From contig JAIRSZ010000065.1 of the NCBI GenBank assembly GCA_031255195.1, positions 1 to 43,374 of the forward strand: a stretch of 43,374 bases of DNA, written 5' to 3'. The notes beneath the pieces were generated by a model. It worked only from the letters and a program-made list of their open reading frames with translations, was not told where the DNA came from and did not search any database. Numbering within the stretch: the first letter of the stretch is position 1; every line of letters starts with the position of its first letter. Source of the stretch: Prevotellaceae bacterium (GTDB lineage Bacteria; Bacteroidota; Bacteroidia; Bacteroidales; UBA932). Below are positions 20,236 to 28,972 of the stretch, one piece after another. A program made the position numbers and the translations under genes.

Positions 20236-20610
20236 ATGGCAACAACTCGGCAGCTCAAGGTAGGCCGTCAGCTGCAAAAGGATATAGGCGAAATTATTCA
20301 GCGCCAGGGGATGGCGGCGTATGGCGGCGCGCTGGTTACCGTTATGGGGGTGGAGGTTAGCCCCGATTTGGGCTTTGCGCGGGTGGTGCTCAGCATTTTT
20401 CCTTCGGAAAAAGCGGTTGAGGCGCGCGCCCTGCTCAACGAAAAGCGCATCCGCACGGAGCTGGCGCGGCGGGTAAAGCACCAGCTGCGCGTAGTGCCGG
20501 AGCTGGCCTTCGCCGTCGACGTATCGCTGGACTACGTGGAGCGCATCGAGCAGCTGCTGAAGGAGGCTACCCACGGCTCTTCCGCAGCAGGTAGCGCACC
20601 GGAATGTTAG
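20236..20610 (+). CDS. rbfA: Ribosome-binding factor A
   Basis: RQLKVGRQLQKDIGEIIQRQG...VTVMGVEVSPDLGFARVVLSIF: RbfA signature. ATG at 20236 preferred over the track start at 20116. Confidence 0.93.
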   Translation: MATTRQLKVGRQLQKDIGEIIQRQGMAAYGGALVTVMGVEVSPDLGFARVVLSIFPSEKAVEARALLNEKRIRTELARRVKHQLRVVPELAFAVDVSLDYVERIEQLLKEATHGSSAAGSAPEC

Positions 20611-21778
20611 CCGCAGCGTACCCAATGAGCATCACGGTGACCACCACAAGCGCCACGTCAACAGGGTCAACCTTCACGGGGTAAGCGTCGATAACAAAGT
20701 TGCCGCTCAGCTTGATGAGCTTGAAGCGCAGCTGCGCGTAGCACGCCGCAAGCCCCAGCGCTACGCCCGCCGCGCAGCCCAAAAGTGAAATCATCACGCC
20801 CTCCGAAATGAAAATGCGCCGCACAAGGCTGTCCTGCGCGCCAAGGCTGTGCAGGATTTTCACGTCCTTCTTTTTCTCAATGATGAGCATGGTGAGCGAG
20901 CCGATGGAGTTGAACGAGGCTACCAGAAGCACAAAGGTGAGTATGAAAAAGATAGCCCATTTTTCGCCCTGCATCATGCGGAAAAGCACCTCGTTTTGCT
21001 CCTGGCGCGTCTGCACCTTGAGGTCGCTGCCCAGAATTTTTTGCACCTCGCCCTTCACGCGGCCTGCGTCGGCGTTGGGGCTTAGGTAGAGCTCCACGCT
21101 CGACACCTCGCGGTCGTAGCCAAGCAGCCGCTGCACCACGTCTATCGGCGCAAACACGTAGCGCGAGTCAGACTCCATTTCGATGGAAAAAATGCCCGCA
21201 GGTTTCAGGTACTCGCTGCGGAAAGCCTCGTCGGGGTTGATGACCGGCAGGCGCAGCCCCCGCTTGGGGAAGTATATCCACAGCAGGTCAAAAAAGCTGG
21301 GGCGCAGGTTGAGCGTTCCGGCCACCACCTTGCCCACAATGGCCATGTCCACGTCGCCCTTTCTGACGACGGCCTCGCCCTCGACAATGCTGGTGGCAAC
21401 GCCGGAACGCTGCAAAAACGTTCCGTCCACGCCGCGCACGGTGGCTATGTGCTGCCGGTCGCGGTATCTGAGCGCCGCGTTCTCCTCCAGCGCCTCAGAG
21501 TAGTACTCCACTCCCGCCACGCTCCGCACGCTGTCGAAGCGGAACTGCCGCGCGTCAAAAACCTTGCCCTCCACGGCGGTAATTTTGAGGTCGGGCGAGA
21601 GGGTGTTGTGCAGCGAGGTGATGAGGCTGTCGAGTCCGTTGTACACCGACAGCGCAACCACCAGCGCAAACACGCCTACCGCCACGCCCACCGCGCTCAC
21701 CAGCGATATAATGTTGATGACGTTGTGCGACTTCTTGGCAAACAAGTACCTGCGGGCTATGAAAAATGCGGGCTTCAC
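20567..21778 (-). CDS. ABC transporter permease, LolC/LolE-FtsX family
   Basis: 'FIARRYLFAKKSHNVINIISLVSAVGVAVGVFALVVALSVYNGL', 'FNSIGSLTMLIIEKKKDVKILHSLGAQ'. Confidence 0.94.
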   Translation of the reverse strand: MKPAFFIARRYLFAKKSHNVINIISLVSAVGVAVGVFALVVALSVYNGLDSLITSLHNTLSPDLKITAVEGKVFDARQFRFDSVRSVAGVEYYSEALEENAALRYRDRQHIATVRGVDGTFLQRSGVATSIVEGEAVVRKGDVDMAIVGKVVAGTLNLRPSFFDLLWIYFPKRGLRLPVINPDEAFRSEYLKPAGIFSIEMESDSRYVFAPIDVVQRLLGYDREVSSVELYLSPNADAGRVKGEVQKILGSDLKVQTRQEQNEVLFRMMQGEKWAIFFILTFVLLVASFNSIGSLTMLIIEKKKDVKILHSLGAQDSLVRRIFISEGVMISLLGCAAGVALGLAACYAQLRFKLIKLSGNFVIDAYPVKVDPVDVALVVVTVMLIGYAAANIPVRYLLRKSRG

Positions 21779-21851
21779 GAGGATAAAAAAAAGTTTAAAA
21801 AAATTACTGATATTTTCTCTGCGGCTTGGCGGACGTGCGACTTCCGCGCTC

Positions 21852-23060
21852 TCAGCTTAGCATGTTTTTTGCCCTCTTCAATCCCTCCGCCAGCGCGTCC
21901 ACCTCGGCGAGGGTGTTGTAGAAGGCAAACGAGGCGCGCACCATGCCGGTAAGCCCGTAACGCCGCGCCACAGGCTCGGCGCAGAGCGTTCCGCTGCGCA
22001 CGGCTATTCCCTGCTTGTCGAGCACCTGCGCCACGTCGAGGTGGTGGATACCTTTGAGGGCAAACGACACGATGCTGCACTTTTGCGGGGCGAGGCCGTA
22101 GATGGCGAGGCCGTCAATCTCCTGCAACCGCTCGGTGGCGCGGCGCAGCAGCTCCTGCTCGTGCAGCCGCGCGGCGTCGAGGTCAAGGTTTTTGAGGAAG
22201 CCAATAGCCGCGCCCAATCCAATTACGCCCACGTAGTTGGCTGTTCCGGCCTCGAACTTGTAGGGGAGGTCGGCGTAGGTGGTTTTGTCAAACGTTACGG
22301 TCTTCACCATGTCGCCGCCGCCCTGCCAGGGCGGCATTTCGTCCAAAAATTTTTCTTTGGCGTACAGCACGCCTGTACCGGTGGGGGCGTAGACTTTATG
22401 CCCCGAAAAGGCGTAAAAATCGCAGCCCATCTGCCGCACGTCCACGGGGAGGTGCTGCACGCCCTGCGCCCCGTCCACCAGCACGGGCACGCCCTGCGCG
22501 TGGGCAATGCGCACAATTTCGTCCACAGGGTTAATGCTGCCCAGAACGTTGGAGACGTGCGCCACCGCCAGCAGCTTAGTCTTTTTCGAGATGAGGGCGG
22601 GCAGCAGGTCTGTGCGCAGCTCGCCGCTATCGGCAAAGGGCAACACCTTGAGCGTAGCGCCCTTGCGCTCGCACAGCAGCTGCCAGGGCACAATGTTGCT
22701 GTGGTGCTCCATCTCCGTCACCACAATTTCGTCGCCCGCCCCGACGTAGCGCTCGCCAAAGGCAAACGCCACCAGGTTGATACCAGCTGTAGCGCCCGAC
22801 GTAAAAATCACCTCGTGCGCCTTCTCCGCGTTGATATATTCGCGCACGCTCTCGCGGGCAGCCTCGTAGCGCTCGGTGCACTGCTCGGCCATGCGGTGCA
22901 CGCCGCGGTGAATGTTGCCGTTGAGCGAGGTGTGCAGCTCGTTCACAACGTCAATGACCACCTGCGGCTTTTGCGCGGTGGCGGCGTTGTCTAAGTACAC
23001 CAGCGGTCTGCCGTCAACAGACTGCGACAGCAGGGGAAAGTATGAGCGAATATCCATCAT
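21852..23060 (-). CDS. sufS: Cysteine desulfurase (SufS type)
   Basis: 'VYLDNAATAQKPQVVID', 'FSGHKVYAPTGTGVLY', 'AVRSGTLCAEP'. Confidence 0.95.
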   Translation of the reverse strand: MMDIRSYFPLLSQSVDGRPLVYLDNAATAQKPQVVIDVVNELHTSLNGNIHRGVHRMAEQCTERYEAARESVREYINAEKAHEVIFTSGATAGINLVAFAFGERYVGAGDEIVVTEMEHHSNIVPWQLLCERKGATLKVLPFADSGELRTDLLPALISKKTKLLAVAHVSNVLGSINPVDEIVRIAHAQGVPVLVDGAQGVQHLPVDVRQMGCDFYAFSGHKVYAPTGTGVLYAKEKFLDEMPPWQGGGDMVKTVTFDKTTYADLPYKFEAGTANYVGVIGLGAAIGFLKNLDLDAARLHEQELLRRATERLQEIDGLAIYGLAPQKCSIVSFALKGIHHLDVAQVLDKQGIAVRSGTLCAEPVARRYGLTGMVRASFAFYNTLAEVDALAEGLKRAKNMLS

Positions 23061-23183
23061 TGAAACAGCATAAAACAGGTAACGCGCAAAGATAATTCTT
23101 TTTTTTGAAGCGGCATGAGCGCGCGGACGCAGGTATCTCCCACCGCCACCCAAAAGCAGGCGGGCAGCTTGAGTAAAATGAAA

Positions 23184-23227
23184 AAAAGGAAAATTTACGA
23201 AGCTTTCGCAAATCTTCCTTTTTTTCG
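23184..23227 (-). terminator. Rho-independent terminator (near-symmetric) between trxA and sufS
   Basis: aaaaaaaggaaaatttacgaagctttcgcaaatcttcctttttttt. Confidence 0.75.
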
Positions 23228-23253
23228 ATTCCGAGAGAAGCTGCGCTACGCGC

Positions 23254-23568
23254 CTACAGCAGCTTTTTCAGCTTTTCCTCAAAGGCGTCTGCGGCGGCTG
23301 CGCCCACCATCTTGTCCACCACCTTGCCGTCCTTGAAGTACAGCACTGTGGGGATGTTGCGGATACCGTAGGTTTTGGGGACGTCGTCGTTGGCGTCAAC
23401 GTCCATTTTTCCCACAACGGCGCGGCCTTCATAGCTCTCGGCCAGCTTTTCGATGCTGGGAGCAATTGCGCGGCAGGGGCCGCACCACGTCGCCCAAAAA
23501 TCAAGCACTACAGGCTTGCTGCTGTTGAGCACTTCCTTCTCAAAGTTTGCGTCCGTAATTTCTATCAT
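23254..23568 (-). CDS. trxA: Thioredoxin
   Basis: 'VVLDFWATWCGPCRAIAPSIEKLAE', 'IRNIPTVLYFKDGK'. Confidence 0.96.
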   Translation of the reverse strand: MIEITDANFEKEVLNSSKPVVLDFWATWCGPCRAIAPSIEKLAESYEGRAVVGKMDVDANDDVPKTYGIRNIPTVLYFKDGKVVDKMVGAAAADAFEEKLKKLL

Positions 23569-23651
23569 TTTATTTATATTTAAAGTGTTACTGATTTTTT
23601 TTGTCAAAGGAGAGAGCCAAAAGCCGGACATCCGGCGGGCTGGCGGTTCTC

Positions 23652-24053
23652 CTATACTTTTCCCCATTTTTCACCGATAGCCTTTGCAATAGCGTCGAAC
23701 TCCGACGGGGTCAGCTCCAGCTTGGGTTTTTTGAAGTCCACATCGGCCTCGCTGTTGAGCGGAATGAGGTGGATGTGCGCGTGCGGAACCTCCAGCCCCA
23801 GCACCGCCACGCCAACGCGGACGCAGGGCACGGCGGCCTGTATAGCCTTTGCCGTTTTTTGTGCAAACAGCCACAGGTTGCTCAGCGTTTTTTCGTCTAA
23901 GTCAAACAGGTAGTCAACTTCCTTTCTGGGGATGACCAGCGTGTGGCCTTTGGCTATGGGGTTGATGTCCAGAAAGGCGTAGCAGCATTCGTCTCCGGCC
24001 ACCTTGTAGCTGGGGATTTCGCCGCTGGCGATTTTAGAGAAAATTGTGCTCAT
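23652..24053 (-). CDS. HIT family protein
   Basis: 'IFSKIASGEIPSYKVAGDE', 'HAHIHLIPL' HIT motif. Confidence 0.95.
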   Translation of the reverse strand: MSTIFSKIASGEIPSYKVAGDECCYAFLDINPIAKGHTLVIPRKEVDYLFDLDEKTLSNLWLFAQKTAKAIQAAVPCVRVGVAVLGLEVPHAHIHLIPLNSEADVDFKKPKLELTPSEFDAIAKAIGEKWGKV

Positions 24054-24095
24054 CGGGGATTATCTGATTTATCTGATTTCATAATTCCGGGCTGC

Positions 24096-24566
24096 TCAAA
24101 TACCTATTTCGAGCACCTCGAGCTTCATGCATCCCGCCGGAACGGTTATCTCCACCACATCGCCCACCTTTTTGCCGAGCAGCGCCTTTGCAATGGGCGT
24201 GGCAATGGAGAGCTTGCCCGTTTTGAGGTTGGCCTCGCTTTCGGTTACCAGCGTGTACTCCATCACGGCTTTGGTGTTCACGTTTTTGAGCTTCACCCTG
24301 TTCAGCAGCTGTATTTTTGAGGTGTCAATCTTGGAGTCGTCAATAATTTTGGCGTTAGCCAACATGCTCTCCATGTTTGAGATTTTCATTTCGAGCAGCC
24401 CCTGCGCCTCCTTTGCCGCGTCGTACTCTGCATTTTCCGAAAGGTCTCCTTTGTCCCGCGCATCGGCAATAGCACGCGAAGCCGCCGGACGGTCTACGTG
24501 CTTCAGCCTGTCCAGCTCTGCACGAAGCTTTGCCAGGCCGCTTTCGGTCAAGTAAGTGTATGCCAT
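24096..24566 (-). CDS. greA: Transcription elongation factor GreA
   Basis: 'MAYTYLTESGLAKLRAELDRLK', 'ARDKGDLSENAEYDAAKEAQG'. Confidence 0.96.
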   Translation of the reverse strand: MAYTYLTESGLAKLRAELDRLKHVDRPAASRAIADARDKGDLSENAEYDAAKEAQGLLEMKISNMESMLANAKIIDDSKIDTSKIQLLNRVKLKNVNTKAVMEYTLVTESEANLKTGKLSIATPIAKALLGKKVGDVVEITVPAGCMKLEVLEIGI

Positions 24567-24601
24567 AGTTATTTTTTTTAAGTATTGCGGTTGATGTTGA
24601 G

Positions 24602-24638
24602 AAAAAATAAAAGAATCCCCCACAAGTAGGGAACTCTT
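24602..24638 (-). terminator. Intrinsic terminator inside the greA 5' leader (candidate attenuator)
   Basis: Minus-strand RNA AAGAGUUCCC-UACUUGUG-GGGGAUUCUU-UUAUUUUUU (10-bp stem, 2 wobbles). Confidence 0.7.
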
Positions 24639-24667
24639 CCGCTTTTTAAACTCCAATGATTAAGTGA

Positions 24668-24699
24668 CAAATGTAGCCACATTATTTTCTAAAACCAAC
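24668..24699 (-). promoter_or_regulatory. Bacteroidota-type promoter upstream of greA
   Basis: Minus strand GTTG (24696-24699), 20-nt spacer, TACATTTG (24668-24675). Confidence 0.6.
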
Positions 24700-24913
24700 T
24701 TTTTACCTTCAATAATGGTTAACGTGTATTTAATCGCTTATCTGTAAGCGTAATTCTTTCCGAAGGCGTAAAATCGTGCCTTTGCCTGCCTGCATTTTTT
24801 TATTTGTCGCTATGTAGCAATGGTTTACGCCTGTTTTGAGGCGGCGTGGCGGCAATACCTGCAAGATTTTAGCGGGGTTGTATGCTAAACAGGCTACCTC
24901 TACCGCCTGCCAA

Positions 24914-24980
24914 GCGGTCATCCTGTCCGATGGTCTTTGGGCAACCTCGACTCGCACAACAGCACAATAGGTGGAAGCTG
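24914..24980 (+). pseudogene. Fragment matching the Walker B region of the lolD-type ATPase gene
   Basis: Exact 22-mer gggcaacctcgactcgcacaac (24939-24960 = 26823-26844) and 12-mer gcggtcatcctg (24914-24925 = 26797-26808), collinear, with a 1-nt indel between. Confidence 0.75.
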
Positions 24981-25018
24981 CCGCAGCGCCATGCTTAGAG
25001 CGGTTTTTGCCCGTCGAC

Positions 25019-25058
25019 AAAAAAAAAAGCCGACAACCAACTTCTGTTGCCGGCTTCT
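25019..25058 (-). terminator. Rho-independent terminator for the 25066-25683 gene
   Basis: Minus strand AAGCCGGCAAC-AGAAGTTG-GTTGTCGGCTT followed by T-run. Confidence 0.85.
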
Positions 25059-25065
25059 TAATCGC

Positions 25066-25683
25066 CTAAAATGTCCAGCCAACGGTTAGCTGCAAAACGT
25101 TGTTTCTCGCACCTTTTATGCTGTTGGGTTCATCCGTGAGCTTCACACTTGGCGTTACCCCGACGTTGTAGCGAAGCCCCAGCGACAGGTGTTCAATGAG
25201 CGTGTACTGTACGCCAAAAGCAGCAGACAAATCAAAAATTTTGTAGCCTGGCTCGCTTCCCATGTCTTCTCCAAACGTTCTTTTAACGCAAAAGCCCAGC
25301 TGCGGCCCAACTAAAATGCTAAGAGGTAACCTCTTGACAGGTTTAATAGCCGCCAGCAGCGGAATGTTGACGTAGCTTTGGCGAAGCTTCCTGTTGACAC
25401 TGCTGCCGTCCGGAAGGAGGAGCTTGAAGCCGCCTCCCTGCTGGGAAAATGCCATCTCTGCCTGCGCGTCAACGCGCTCGCTAAAGGCGTAGCTAACGTA
25501 TACCCCCGCCAGAAAACCGGTCGCTACACCGCTACTTTCAAAAGTTAGCAGCTGCCCTCTATTATACTTAATGTCGGATACGGAGGCTACGTTAAGCCCC
25601 GCCTTAGCTCCGAACTTGACCTGCGCCAAAGCGGTGGTACTCGCGCCAAGCGCCACCGCAAAGAAAATGATAGCTTTTTTCAT
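25066..25683 (-). CDS. PorT-like outer-membrane beta-barrel protein
   Basis: MKKAIIFFAVALGASTTALAQVKFGAKAGLNVASV; C-terminal LTVGWTF. Confidence 0.85.
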   Translation of the reverse strand: MKKAIIFFAVALGASTTALAQVKFGAKAGLNVASVSDIKYNRGQLLTFESSGVATGFLAGVYVSYAFSERVDAQAEMAFSQQGGGFKLLLPDGSSVNRKLRQSYVNIPLLAAIKPVKRLPLSILVGPQLGFCVKRTFGEDMGSEPGYKIFDLSAAFGVQYTLIEHLSLGLRYNVGVTPSVKLTDEPNSIKGARNNVLQLTVGWTF

Positions 25684-26271
25684 AACCAAAAATGTTGTTA
25701 GTGTAAATCATTGTGAATTTGTAGCCTAAGTAAATATACTTTCCGTCTGCACCCCGGAAAGCGCTGCGCATACCGTATGCACGGCAGGTAAGCGCCGCAC
25801 GCAGCAAAAAGAGCCACGCAAGCTGCGCCACCTGCCTCCGTATGTAAGCGACTTTTCATGGGCGTCAAACAAAACAATTTTTTATGCTATCCTGCCGCTC
25901 GACATTTAGACGCTACGACCGGCATGTGCGTGCGCATGTGCGCGTAAAGGGGAATTATGACATGCGCACGCTTCATAAACTTGGCGAAATGGGTTTCGCC
26001 CGCGAAAACACTCATTATCTGCTTAAACGCTGTCAAGCAGCATAATTTATGATATTCTTAAGAAGAAGTCGCTACAGCCCAATTAAATTTCAGCTACATT
26101 TTCCGACATGTTGGCCGTAAAGCGACATTCGGGCACAAAATTAGAAAAAAAGCGCGAGCTATCCAAGCGCGTGAGAAAAAAAATCAAGACTGCCCTGCCG
26201 CGCTTACCGCTGTACCCGAAGTACAAATGCTATCTTTTCCGCCGTAAAAAACTTTTTTTCATCCGCATGCG

Positions 26272-26303
26272 CTTGGAAAGCTGCGGTATTTCATGTATTT
26301 TTG
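26272..26303 (+). promoter_or_regulatory. Bacteroidota-type promoter upstream of the lolD-like gene
   Basis: CTTG (26272-26275), 20-nt spacer, TATTTTTG (26296-26303). Confidence 0.5.
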
Positions 26304-26328
26304 CCGCTCACTAAAAAGCAGTTTTTTC

Positions 26329-26979
26329 GTGATTCAGGCAGAAAATATAACCAAATCCTTTGGGACGCTACAGGTGCTCAAGGGCATTAGCCTAAGCGTG
26401 GCGGGCGGCGAGGTGGTGGCCATAGTGGGCGTTAGCGGCGCGGGCAAAACTACGCTGCTCGAAATTCTGGGCACGCTAAGCCGCCCCGACAGCGGCGCGG
26501 TGCACCTCAGCGGCGTTGACGTGTTTGCGCTGGGACGGCGCGAGCTGGCGCGGCTGCGCAACCGCAAGCTGGGGTTTGTTTTTCAGTTCCACCACCTGCT
26601 GCCGGAGTTCACGGCGCTGGAGAACGTTTGCATCCCTGCGTTTATTGCCGGAACAGACAGGCGCAAGGCCGAACAGCGCGGCAAAGAGCTGCTCGGCTAC
26701 CTGGGGCTTGCCCACCGTATGCAGCACAAGCCCGCAGAGATGTCGGGCGGAGAGCAGCAGCGCGTGGCCATTGCGCGCGCAATGGTCAACAGCCCGGCGG
26801 TCATCCTGGCCGACGAGCCTTCGGGCAACCTCGACTCGCACAACAAGCAGGAGCTGCACGCAATGCTGTTCCGACTCCGAAAGGAGATGGGGCAAACCAT
26901 CCTCATCGTTACGCACGACGGGGAGCTTGCCGATATGTGCGACCGCAAAATTATCATGAGCGACGGGAAAATCTGTTGA
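26329..26979 (+). CDS. ABC transporter ATP-binding protein (LolD-like)
   Basis: Walker A 'GVSGAGKTT', signature '[14 protein letters not shown]', Walker B '[13 protein letters not shown]'. GTG start preferred. Confidence 0.93.
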   Translation: MIQAENITKSFGTLQVLKGISLSVAGGEVVAIVGVSGAGKTTLLEILGTLSRPDSGAVHLSGVDVFALGRRELARLRNRKLGFVFQFHHLLPEFTALENVCIPAFIAGTDRRKAEQRGKELLGYLGLAHRMQHKPAEMSGGEQQRVAIARAMVNSPAVILADEPSGNLDSHNKQELHAMLFRLRKEMGQTILIVTHDGELADMCDRKIIMSDGKIC

Positions 26980-27072
26980 CAGCAAAGCGCTAAAGCCAAC
27001 CGCTTTGCCTTCCGCCGAAGGTAAATGCGCCCTCGCGCAGAGTATTTACAAGCAAAAAACGACTACAAAATC

Positions 27073-28779
27073 ATGGTACTTTTTTTTCAATCGCCGGCGA
27101 GCGTGCTGGCGGTAAGCGTTGGCAACCCGCTCGCGCAGCAGGACGTCGAAAAGCTCGAGTGGCTTTTTTCCGGCGCAAAGTACGCAGGCGCAACCTCGCT
27201 GAGCAGCCGGCAGACCTACGTGGGGCCTCGCCGCGAAATGGTTACGCCGTGGAGCACCAACGCGGTGGAAATTACCCAAAACATGGGGCTAACGGGCATT
27301 GAGCGCATCGAGGAATTTTTTCCCGTTGCCGACAGCAAGCCCAAGTTCGACCCCATGCTACAGGAGGTGTACAGGGGGCTTGGGCAGGACGTTTTTGCCG
27401 TTGACCGCACGCCCGACCCCATCCGCCACGTGAGCGACATTGCGCAGTACAACGCGCAGGAAGGGCTGGCGTTGAGCCACGATGAGGTGCAATACCTCGA
27501 GGCGCTGAGCAAAAAGCTGAACAGACGCCTCACCGACAGCGAAATATTCGGCTTCTCGCAGGTCAACTCCGAGCACTGTCGGCACAAGATTTTCAACGGC
27601 GTCTTCATCATCGACGGCAAGGAGATGCCCTCGACGCTCTTTGCGCTCATCAAGAAAACTACCGAGCAAAACCCCAACCGCGTGGTGAGCGCCTACAAGG
27701 ACAACTGCGCCTTCATACAAGGCCCCGTGGCGGAGCAGTTTGCCCCAGCTGCGGGCGACGCGCCCTGCGAGTTTGCCGTGCAGGATGTTGAAACGGTGAT
27801 TTCGCTAAAGGCCGAAACGCATAACTTTCCCACCACCGTAGAGCCGTTCAACGGCGCGGCCACCGGCTCCGGCGGCGAAATTCGCGACCGCATGGCCGGC
27901 GGAAAAGGCTCCATGCCGCTGGCGGGCACTGCCGTTTACATGACCTCGTACCCGCGCATGGAGGACAGCCTCAAGGAGGCCGAGCGGCACACCGAGGCGC
28001 GCCCGTGGCTCTACCAAACGCCCGAAGATATTCTGATAAAAGCCTCGAACGGCGCAAGCGACTTCGGCAACAAGTTTGGGCAGCCCCTCATCTGCGGATC
28101 GCTGCTCACCTTTGAGCAGGAGTACGACGGAAAGTTCTATGGCTACGACAAGGTTGTCATGCTGGCCGGAGGCGTTGGCTTCGCCAAAAAGAGCGACTGC
28201 CTGAAGGAGAAGCCCGCCGCGGGCGACGTGCTGGTGCTGCTGGGCGGCGACAACTACCGCATCGGCATGGGCGGCGGCGCGGTAAGCAGCGTGGCCACAG
28301 GCGAGCTTGCCAGCGGCATTGAGCTCAACGCCGTGCAACGCTCCAACCCCGAAATGCAGAAGCGCGTGTACAACACCATTCGCGCCCTGTGCGAGAGCGC
28401 AAAAAACCCCGTCATCTCCATCCACGACCACGGCGCGGGCGGACACCTCAACTGCCTCTCGGAGCTGGTGGAGTCCACCGGCGGCGAAATTGACATAAGC
28501 GCGCTGCCCATAGGCGACCCTACGCTAAGCGACAGGGAAATTGCCGGTAACGAAAGCCAGGAGCGCATGGGGCTGGCGCTCCACGAGGAAGACCTCCCAA
28601 CGCTGCGCCGCATTGCCGAGCGCGAGCGAACTCCCATGTACGTGATTGGCCGCGCCACAGGCAACATGAGGTTTACCTTAGTGAACAAGGCAACGCAGGA
28701 AAAACCTATCGACCTGCTGTTGGACGACATGTTTGGTAACCCGCCAAAAACGGTCATCAGGGATAAAACTTCCGAGTAG
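27073..28779 (+). CDS. purL: Phosphoribosylformylglycinamidine synthase, N-terminal half only (truncated)
   Basis: 'FGFSQVNSEHCRHKIFNGVFIIDGKEM', 'KAETHNFPTTVEPFNGAATGSGGEIRDRMAGGKGS'. Stops after 'DDMFGNPPKTVIRDKTSE'; second synthase half and glutaminase domain absent downstream. Confidence 0.9.
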   Translation: MVLFFQSPASVLAVSVGNPLAQQDVEKLEWLFSGAKYAGATSLSSRQTYVGPRREMVTPWSTNAVEITQNMGLTGIERIEEFFPVADSKPKFDPMLQEVYRGLGQDVFAVDRTPDPIRHVSDIAQYNAQEGLALSHDEVQYLEALSKKLNRRLTDSEIFGFSQVNSEHCRHKIFNGVFIIDGKEMPSTLFALIKKTTEQNPNRVVSAYKDNCAFIQGPVAEQFAPAAGDAPCEFAVQDVETVISLKAETHNFPTTVEPFNGAATGSGGEIRDRMAGGKGSMPLAGTAVYMTSYPRMEDSLKEAERHTEARPWLYQTPEDILIKASNGASDFGNKFGQPLICGSLLTFEQEYDGKFYGYDKVVMLAGGVGFAKKSDCLKEKPAAGDVLVLLGGDNYRIGMGGGAVSSVATGELASGIELNAVQRSNPEMQKRVYNTIRALCESAKNPVISIHDHGAGGHLNCLSELVESTGGEIDISALPIGDPTLSDREIAGNESQERMGLALHEEDLPTLRRIAERERTPMYVIGRATGNMRFTLVNKATQEKPIDLLLDDMFGNPPKTVIRDKTSE

Positions 28780-28837
28780 CGCAAATCACGGGTTGAAAAT
28801 CATACACGCCAACGTATTATAACCGCGTAAACATAAT

Positions 28838-28897
28838 CAATTCCCGCAGAAAGCGCCATTTGAAATAGTTATCAAATGGCGCTTTCTGCGGGAATTG
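28838..28897. repeat. Perfect 26-bp inverted repeat with 8-nt loop
   Basis: caattcccgcagaaagcgccatttga - aatagtta - tcaaatggcgctttctgcgggaattg; no flanking T-run. Confidence 0.95.
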
Positions 28898-28972
28898 CAA
28901 ACAAAAACTCTTTAACTTCCGGCTAACCTCCGGCTAATCTCCAGCTTTCAGCTCATCAACCTTTGCTTCGCA

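Noticed and set aside
22041-22994. 317-aa antisense ORF over sufS
   Set aside because: Shadow ORF; sufS motifs are clear on the minus strand.
24730-25020. ORF 24730-25020(-), 96 aa, which looks vaguely transposase-like (ACLAYNPAKILQ)
   Set aside because: Covers the lolD-like fragment on the opposite strand; no start context or confident family. Likely intergenic debris.
26982-27008. GCAAAGCG...CGCTTTGC hairpin after the lolD-like gene
   Set aside because: Only 8 bp with no U-run; not strong enough to call a terminator.
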